From NCBI GenBank assembly GCA_022496805.1, contig CM040092.1:22028113-22092112 (forward strand): a stretch of DNA of 64,000 nucleotides. Reading direction: 5' to 3'. Origin of the DNA: Pohlia nutans (taxonomy: Eukaryota; Streptophyta; Bryopsida; Bryales; Mniaceae). The notes beneath the pieces were generated by a model. The model had not been told where the DNA came from. It saw only the letters and a program-made list of their open reading frames with translations, and ran no database searches. Positions 58,358-64,000 of this stretch are shown piece by piece (within the stretch, counting starts at the first letter, position 1; every line of letters begins with the position of its first letter). The position numbers and the translations under genes were made by a program.

Positions 58358-61300
58358 ATGGTGGTCGCCGGAGTGCTGCAGGGGTCGCTGGCGACCGCTA
58401 CGACAACAACAAGTCGTGGGTGTCGCAAGGAAGGACTCTTTGCATTGCATTGCAGGCAGCAGAATCAAGCTTGTAGCACCCGCCGCCCGTGTAACGCCAT
58501 TCGCGCTTCGTTGCCAAGCGGAGATCCCAAGGTGAGTCACAATCTTTACTCAATTCGAACCCCATCTTCAAACAATGTAGATCTTGGGAGCCTCGCGCTT
58601 ATATCTGCATTAGGGTGTCTCAGCTTCGTATACGCCGTTGTTTCTAGCCTCCTCTTCATCTCCATCGAATTTCATTCCTGAGGAACGTGTATGTACTTAT
58701 TTTTATAAGAAATTCATCTGTAGATTGAAAGAACAATAGCGCACAATGTGGTTCTTGGGAGCCTCGCCCTTACATCTGCATTAGGGTGTCTGAGCTTCGT
58801 ATACGCCGTTGTTTCTAGCTTCTTATTCATCTCCAGCGAATTTTCACTCCTGAGGACCGTGTATGTACCTAGTTGTATAAGAAATTCATCTGTAGATTGA
58901 AAGAACAATATGATGTTTGTCATAACTTTAGTACTCATCATGTTTCTCAACTACCATTTATAAAGTGAAAAATAATACTCCCTCTGTCCCACTAAATACC
59001 CCCACTAAAAATCCGTTGTTCTTGGCATTTTTTATTTTCTTTGCAATATTTGTTCTATATTTTATACTTCGAACGTGAATCCTGTCCACTTTCAAACGGG
59101 ATGGACAATGCTTCAGTTGATAAGCGGGAGCGTTTGATATACCTCTGAAGAATTCGGAGGATTTGTAGATTTCTAGCTTTCAAGCAACACTCTGACCTAA
59201 TATGAATTTTCTGGTTGTTCCCGTTTCAGGAGGATGAAGGTTCGACACCAAATGCGTTTACGAAAGTGCTGCAGAACTGCGCCACTTGTGTGGCAGTCAC
59301 AGCTGCATTGCTCATGCCCTTCGCTGCGGATGCCGCAATCTTTGAAAGAGGTCCAGCCATCTCCGAATTGAGTGTTCTGATTGCAGGTCCGCCCATCAAG
59401 GACGCGAACGCTTTGCTCCGGTACGCCCTCCCCATCAACAATAAGGCTATCAAGGAGGTCCAGAAATCGCTTGAAGAGATCACGGATGAAATGAAAGTGC
59501 CCGGCGAGAAGGCTCTTGGGGCCGTGGAACGGGTATTGTTGCTTTGCATTGGCTTTCCTTACACTTGTGAATATCAGTGATTTTTATTTTTTTCATTTTT
59601 TCAAGTGAGCCCCATTGGCGATTTGAAAATTGAAACTTGAATAATAGAAAGCATTTAAATTTGGCGATTTACAATTTATTTTACTTATATATACTTGTAT
59701 ATAGAATTTTTGATTATACATACCAATGATAAGGGAAGAGTATGGCAATATACTCTATTTTTTTCTATAACAACATAGCAAGCCCATTTTTCAAATAGCA
59801 AGTTGGCGATCAATATAGCCACAAAAAACTTCGCTGCTTGTGATGCTCCCTTTCATATTTCTAAGTAAGAACCCCACTGATTATAATGTTTCAGGGCTTT
59901 GCAAAAGGCAAAGTTCATCTTGTAAAACGTGTCTGTCTCACAAGTTTTGGTACAGTTGTCCCTCTCTCTATTATGACATGTTTGGGAAGCCCTAACTTCA
60001 AGGTGGATTAGTCAAGGAAATGACTTGTTACATGTGTATTGCTTGAAACAATAATATCGTCATATTATGGAGTGTCATATTATGGAGGATAAACTGTATT
60101 GCTTCCACACTGACGGAGAAACAGTGGTAAGGGATTGTGCAGAGTGTACGACAGGCTGCACGGGTATTTAATCAGAGCAAGGCGCAAATTCTTGCCGACG
60201 TTGCCGAGGACAAGAAGCAGGAGGCTGAGCAGGCGATTAGTGCTTTGAATGAGGGGCTTCAAGATTACCAGAAGCAGTTGGAGGCCAAGGACCGGTCGAT
60301 TGTGTTTCCGAAGCAGAAGGAGCTTCTTCGTCTGGTAGGCGAGTAAGTGTTGTTAACCCTCAAAGGACCAAGCATTCATGGTTTTAAAAATGACAAATTC
60401 AATTGATCACATTGTGAAAAATAGAATTCAGATGGAACCAAATTTTATCACTTGAATCAGTGAAGAACATTGCATGTGTTGTTCAAGAAACAAAGAAATT
60501 TGAACCACAAAATACTCGCTAAAAAAACATGAGGCCCAATTTGGGCTTCTTGGTCCTTTAGGGTTTAACCGATGAGCTCAAAGTGAGCCTCATGTTTTTT
60601 GAAGCAGGTCATAGAGAGACTTTCTTTTGTCCACTTTGGCCAACACATGCAATGTTGTGGTGATATAAAATTTGGCCCCATTTTGCACAACAGGATCATT
60701 CAAAGTGGTCTCCTGAAACAGTCTTAGTATCACTCTTCGGACGTTGATTGGATTGATTTTCAGCTCATTGTTTTTTTCCTGGAATGCGCAGTGTTGAGGA
60801 GGCCATGGTTGCCAAATTCCCATATGAAATTCCTGAGGAGTATGCCAACAAGCCACTTCTCAAGGGCCGAGCCACTCTGGAGATGAAAGTCACCGTGAAA
60901 GACAACCCTAATGTCAAAGATGCGGTTCTCCAAATTGTTGTGGATGGATACAACGCCCCTGTCACTGCTGGCAACTTCGTTGACCTTGTGGAACGCAAGT
61001 TCTACGACGGCATGGAGATTCAACGATGTGAGTGATGTTCCTTCTTTCTCTAAATGTGAACCCTAGAGGACCAAATTGGGCCTCATGTTTTTCATTTTCT
61101 AGCAGTTTTGAGTATGTCATATGGAGACTTTCTTTGTCCAATTTCCGTTCTTTTTTACCGACTCATGCAATGTTCTCCAGCGATTTACCGAGATAACTGT
61201 TTGGAAATAATTGTCCTCGTTTTTGGCATTTTTTTATTTGCAATATTTGTCCTATGTTTTATACTTCAAACTTGAGCCCTGTCTACTTCAAACGGGGCAG

Positions 61301-63725
61301 ACAATGAGAGTGACAAGAACTACATACTACTATTAAAGATAGACCATTTTTCGAATACTGAAGCGACTTTTTTTGGTTAAGTTAAAACACGCCAAAAACT
61401 AGGACAGTTATTTCCGGACAGAGGGAGTGACATTTGGCCCCATCTGAATTCTTTTATTTTCACAATGTGATCAATCGAGTTGGTCCTTCAAGGTTAGCAA
61501 TATGGCAGCTTGAATGTTCCTTGTATAAATGCAGTTGTTGCTCTTCCTTTGCTTGTCTTTGAAGTTTAAGGTCTCGCCTCTAGAGGACCAAGAAGCCTGA
61601 ATTGAGTCTCATATTTTATTTTTAGCGTTTTTGAGTAGGTCCTAGGCGGAGTTTTTTATGTTTAAATTTATTCGTTTTTGTACAATGTTCATTCACTCAT
61701 TCTGGTGATATAAAATTCGGTCTCATCTGAATTATATTTTTGACAATACGATCGACTGAATTTGGCATTTAAGAATCATGAATCCTTGAGGGTTCTTGGT
61801 GCATATTCCTGATATGGTGATGTGTTCTGTTTCAGCGGATGGCTTTGTGGTACAAACTGGAGACCCTGAGGGACCTGCTGAAGGTTTTGTGGATCCAGCC
61901 ACCGGCGAACTCCGGAAGGTTCCACTAGAGATCATGGTGGACGGTGAGAAGGCTCCCATCTACGGTGCCACTCTTGAGGTACAGTCTACCCTCCATAATA
62001 TGACACTCCATAATATGACAATATTATTGTTTCGATCCATAATGTTATTTTTGTTATAGTCTACTCTCCATAATATGACACTTCATAATATGACAGTATT
62101 ATTGTTTCAAGCGATACACACGTGACAAGCCATTTCTGAGACTAATCCATGGCTGCCACCTTGAAGTTAGGGCTTCTCAAACATGTCATAATAGAGAGGG
62201 ACAACTGTGTGCTCGACTTGTGACTTTGTTTTCTGCAACAAAAGCATGAGAGAAAGTGGTGGTTTGTGATCTAATGCGGTTTTGTTATTTTTTGTTGTTA
62301 CAGGAGCTTGGTATGTACAAGGCAACAACTACACTGCCATTCAATGCATTCGGCACTATGGCCATGGCACGAGAGGTAAGCATCCCACAATGGAACTTCT
62401 GAGACAACCAATTGAGCTAAGCAAAGAGATTCTACTATTAAGCATTTTAACTGTTGTGCAGGAGTGTGCTTTCATTGGGAGATTAGTATAGAGCTCTGTA
62501 GAGCCAAACTCTCTTCAGATTAAATCTTTTCTCACTTTGTATGGTTTCTTATGCAATCATTCAAAGTGGAAGGTCGTAAAACCACTATTTAAGGGACAAT
62601 AGAGAACTCCATTTCCATTCAAACATCAGTGGCCATATACATTTAGCCAAGTCATGCTTACACCTAATTTTCTAACTTAGGCCCCACTCACACCAACCAA
62701 GTAAGAAGAAGTAGTTAACAGATGTTAAGAGTAGTTAGCTTAAAATGTGCCCACACCTACCAAGTAAGAGCAGTTAGGTAGCAATGTTTAGCTAACTCAT
62801 GCCCGCATTTACTAGTTAAGAGCAATTAGCTAATTGATCGAGTAGTAAGAGTTAGCTAGAATGTCTTGTGCGTGAAGATTTTGGAGTCAAGTAGTTACCT
62901 GGAACCGGTTAGGGAGAGTTAAGGAAAATCAAAGAGAAGTATAGGAAAGTAACATCTATTTAGCTAGTTCTTTTTACTTGCTTAGTGTGAACAAGGCCTT
63001 ACAAAAGTGTGAATAAGGTAAACCACCCTATTTGTGCCACTTTTTGATCACTGTGTATTAGTGTCTTACATTTAAAATTTTGATATGTACACTACTAGTA
63101 CAGTCGGGTACAAGTTGCTTACGAATTTTTGACTCCTCCCTCATAAAAATAGAGTCCCTTCCCTAAATTGTAATGTGCTCGATATGGCACCCATGGACCT
63201 ACAAATTGAAAGGGACATTCCTACTCTAATCCTCTACTAGTAGGAATTTTTTCTTACCATATTTGCAATCTTCAGAATCAATGCGGCCGCTTGATATAGG
63301 ATCTACCTACTTTCAATGCTTATGAAAAAATTTGTAAGCATGTTGTACCCCACTGTACATAGTGGCACAAGTACGGTGACTTCCAAATTGTGGCACAAAT
63401 GAGGTGGTTTATCTTACATGAGTTGCTGTTGGTATCAAGGGTCAGTGAACAGGAGCTTTAGTATCCTCCAGCTTACATGTGATGGTGTTTTTTGTCCTTG
63501 GTGCAGGAATTTGACAATGATTCAGGATCCAGCCAAGTGTTTTGGCTGCTGAAGGAGAGTGAATTGACACCCAGCAGCGCTAACATCCTGGATGGCCGCT
63601 ACACAGTGTTCGGTTATGTGACCGAGAACCAAGACTTGCTTGCCGATCTCAAGGTCGGTGATGTGATTGATAGCATACGTGTGGTCAATGGCTTGGATAA
63701 CTTGGCCAACCCGACTTACAAGTAG
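58358..63725 (+). CDS. CYP38: Thylakoid-lumen cyclophilin, CYP38/TLP40 type
   Basis: Seven exons: 58,358-58,531; 59,230-59,532; 60,143-60,342; 60,792-61,027; 61,836-61,978; 62,304-62,375; 63,507-63,725, together 448 residues. All introns are GT-AG and the joins restore family sequence (LVGDVEEAM, IQRSDGFVVQ, TLEELGMYK, MAREEFDN). Residues 1-58 look like a chloroplast transit peptide. Residues 75-93 ([20 protein letters not shown]) are a lumen-targeting signal ending in an ADA cleavage motif. Residues about 100-225 form the helical N-terminal domain ([26 protein letters not shown]). The cyclophilin domain covers about 245-448 ([56 protein letters not shown]). In Arabidopsis CYP38 acts in the lumen in photosystem II assembly and repair and is reported to lack isomerase activity. 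Exon 2 has a weak donor (GG|GTATTG). Intron lengths are inflated by MITEs. Confidence 0.93.
58580..58912. repeat. Tandem duplication of about 165 bp in intron 1
   Basis: 58,580-58,738 and 58,752-58,912 are collinear (TTGGGAGCCTCG, GCTTCGTATACGCCGTTG, TAGATTGAAAGAACAATA). Confidence 0.85.
58979..59115. mobile_element. Truncated Stowaway-like MITE in intron 1
   Basis: ACTCCCTCTGTCCCA start, then a body matching 61,200-61,310 (TTTGCAATATTTGT, AAACGGG-TGGACAATG). The far end is missing. Confidence 0.5.
59953..60096. mobile_element. 144-bp TA-flanked MITE in intron 2
   Basis: CAGTTGTCCCTCTC left, inverted GGAGGATAAACTG right, TA at 59,951 and 60,097. Inverted relative of 61,982-62,207. Confidence 0.65.
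60357..60564. mobile_element. 230-bp family TTAA MITE in intron 3
   Basis: CCCTCAAAGGACCAAG left and CTTGGTCCTTTAGGGT right, with TTAA at 60,353-60,356 and 60,565-60,568. It starts ten bases after the exon 3 donor. Confidence 0.75.
60573..60770. mobile_element. Degraded 230-bp family MITE in intron 3
   Basis: GAGCCTCATGTTTTTTGA and CACATGCAATGTTGTGGTGA match the family interior; both ends have decayed. Confidence 0.4.
61061..61492. mobile_element. 230-bp family MITE in intron 4, split by a Stowaway-like MITE
   Basis: Host ends CCCTAGAGGACCAAATTGGG and GAGTTGGTCCTTCAAGG. The insert at about 61,185-61,428 ends GGACAGAGGGAGT, with an inverted relative at its left (ATAACTGTTTGGAAATAATT). Confidence 0.6.
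61575..61796. mobile_element. Second 230-bp family MITE in intron 4, worn ends
   Basis: TAGAGGACCAAGAAGCC at the left and GAATCCTTGAGGGTTC at the right bracket a typical family interior. Confidence 0.5.
61982..62207. mobile_element. TA-flanked MITE abutting the exon 5 splice donor
   Basis: CAGTCTACCCTCC left, inverted GAGAGGGACAACTG right. The left TA (61,980-61,981) overlaps the donor GT; the right flank is TG. The left end is repeated internally near 62,060. Confidence 0.6.
62680..62998. mobile_element. 319-bp Tourist-like MITE in intron 6
   Basis: GGCCCCACTCACACC left, inverted GTGTGAACAAGGCC right, TTA at 62,677-62,679 and 62,999-63,001. The 3-bp TTA target and GGCC ends fit PIF/Harbinger. 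The interior has imperfect AGTAAGAGCAGTTAG repeats. Confidence 0.65.
63016..63415. mobile_element. MITE in intron 6 containing another MITE
   Basis: AAGGTAAACCACCCTATTTG left, inverted AAATGAGGTGGTTTATCTT right. The element at 63,101-63,355 sits inside it. Confidence 0.55.
63101..63355. mobile_element. 255-bp TA-flanked MITE, nested
   Basis: CAGTCGGGTACAAGTTGC left, inverted GCATGTTGTACCCCACTG right, TA at 63,099 and 63,356. Mariner-like CAGT ends. Confidence 0.7.
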
Positions 63726-63967
63726 GTGCAGTACCTTTCTGTAATTGTAGACCCATTTTTGATAAGATTTTATAGAGTCATTCTTCTGTCTCCAGCCTTT
63801 CCTGGTGTTCACCTCTTCTTTTATGAATGTTGCCAAGAGATTCAGAGACGTTGCTGTGTTGGGTTTAGGGTTTTGTAAGGACTGAAATACCCGAATGTTA
63901 AGGTGACCAGTCGACACAGATGTGTGAAGTTTTCTTTGGTTGAGAGAGAGGTTTATGATACGATGTA
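63726..63967 (+). other. 3' flank of the CYP38-type gene
   Basis: The probable 3' untranslated region. No clear poly-A signal was fixed. A minus-strand frame across the last exon here is a shadow. Confidence 0.5.
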
Positions 63968-64000
63968 CAGTCGGGTACAACATGCTTACAAATTTTTTCG
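63968..64000. mobile_element. Start of another copy of the 255-bp MITE, cut by the window end
   Basis: After TA at 63,966-63,967 the end CAGTCGGGTACAACATGC appears, as at 63,101. Confidence 0.5.

Noticed and set aside
58752..58912. Alternative first exon of the CYP38-type gene
   Set aside because: It is the second unit of a tandem duplication in intron 1, with no transit-peptide-like frame or good donor.
63522..63983. 153-aa minus-strand frame
   Set aside because: Shadow of the last CYP38 exon.
1..64000. CRISPR array, operons, bacterial promoters
   Set aside because: The window is plant nuclear DNA; repeats lack regular spacers.
1..64000. LTR retrotransposon or integrated viral sequence
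   Set aside because: No paired long terminal repeats, primer-binding site or gag-pol order was found; the only RT is of LINE type.

Overview
The window is nuclear DNA of a photosynthetic streptophyte, almost certainly a land plant. The evidence is a spliced chloroplast-lumen cyclophilin gene (CYP38/TLP40 type), a plant F-box gene with one intron, an intron-containing elongator tRNA-Met of the plant kind, AAACCCT telobox runs, and a plant L1-type LINE with a DUF4283 plus zinc-knuckle ORF1. A Tc1-like DD34E transposon is unusual for seed plants and leans weakly towards a non-seed lineage, but I cannot name the species. Exons are GC-balanced in a very AT-rich background, and gene density is low: two clear protein genes and one tRNA in 64 kb.

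Layout. Positions 1-30,600 hold no convincing host gene. They are a field of short non-autonomous DNA transposons (MITEs), simple repeats and decayed sequence. At 30,632-32,136 lies a complete-ended but broken Tc1-like element. From about 35,990 to 43,720 there are two diverged tandem copies of a unit of roughly 3.7-4 kb. The second runs into an intact F-box gene (43,684-45,611); the first ends in a stub of the same gene (39,937-39,978). A minisatellite follows the F-box gene. From 47,035 to about 55,960 is a dead LINE carrying a 567-bp MITE with an 8-bp target duplication and a 2.1-kb CACTA element, which itself holds a TTAA-flanked MITE and a long fold-back. The minus-strand tRNA-Met lies at 57,830-57,913. 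The seven-exon CYP38-type gene (58,358-63,725) fills the right end, its introns loaded with MITEs.

The dominant theme is a set of elements whose ends read TTAA-CCCYTAAAGG...CCTTTAGGGG-TTAA, the signature of piggyBac-like TTAA insertion. I count about 28 copies or remnants in several sequence families. Many are full length, some interrupt other MITEs, and some are chained end to end sharing one TTAA. One copy in the tandem duplication (36,139-36,373) has a matching empty site with a single TTAA in the other unit, which shows directly that TTAA is the duplicated target. Several families also share a 15-bp palindrome GACCA-N5-TGGTC just inside one end.

The host genes do not form a pathway. CYP38/TLP40 is a thylakoid-lumen photosystem II assembly factor; the F-box protein would be an SCF ubiquitin-ligase receptor. 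All positions and alignments were read by eye, without database searches.
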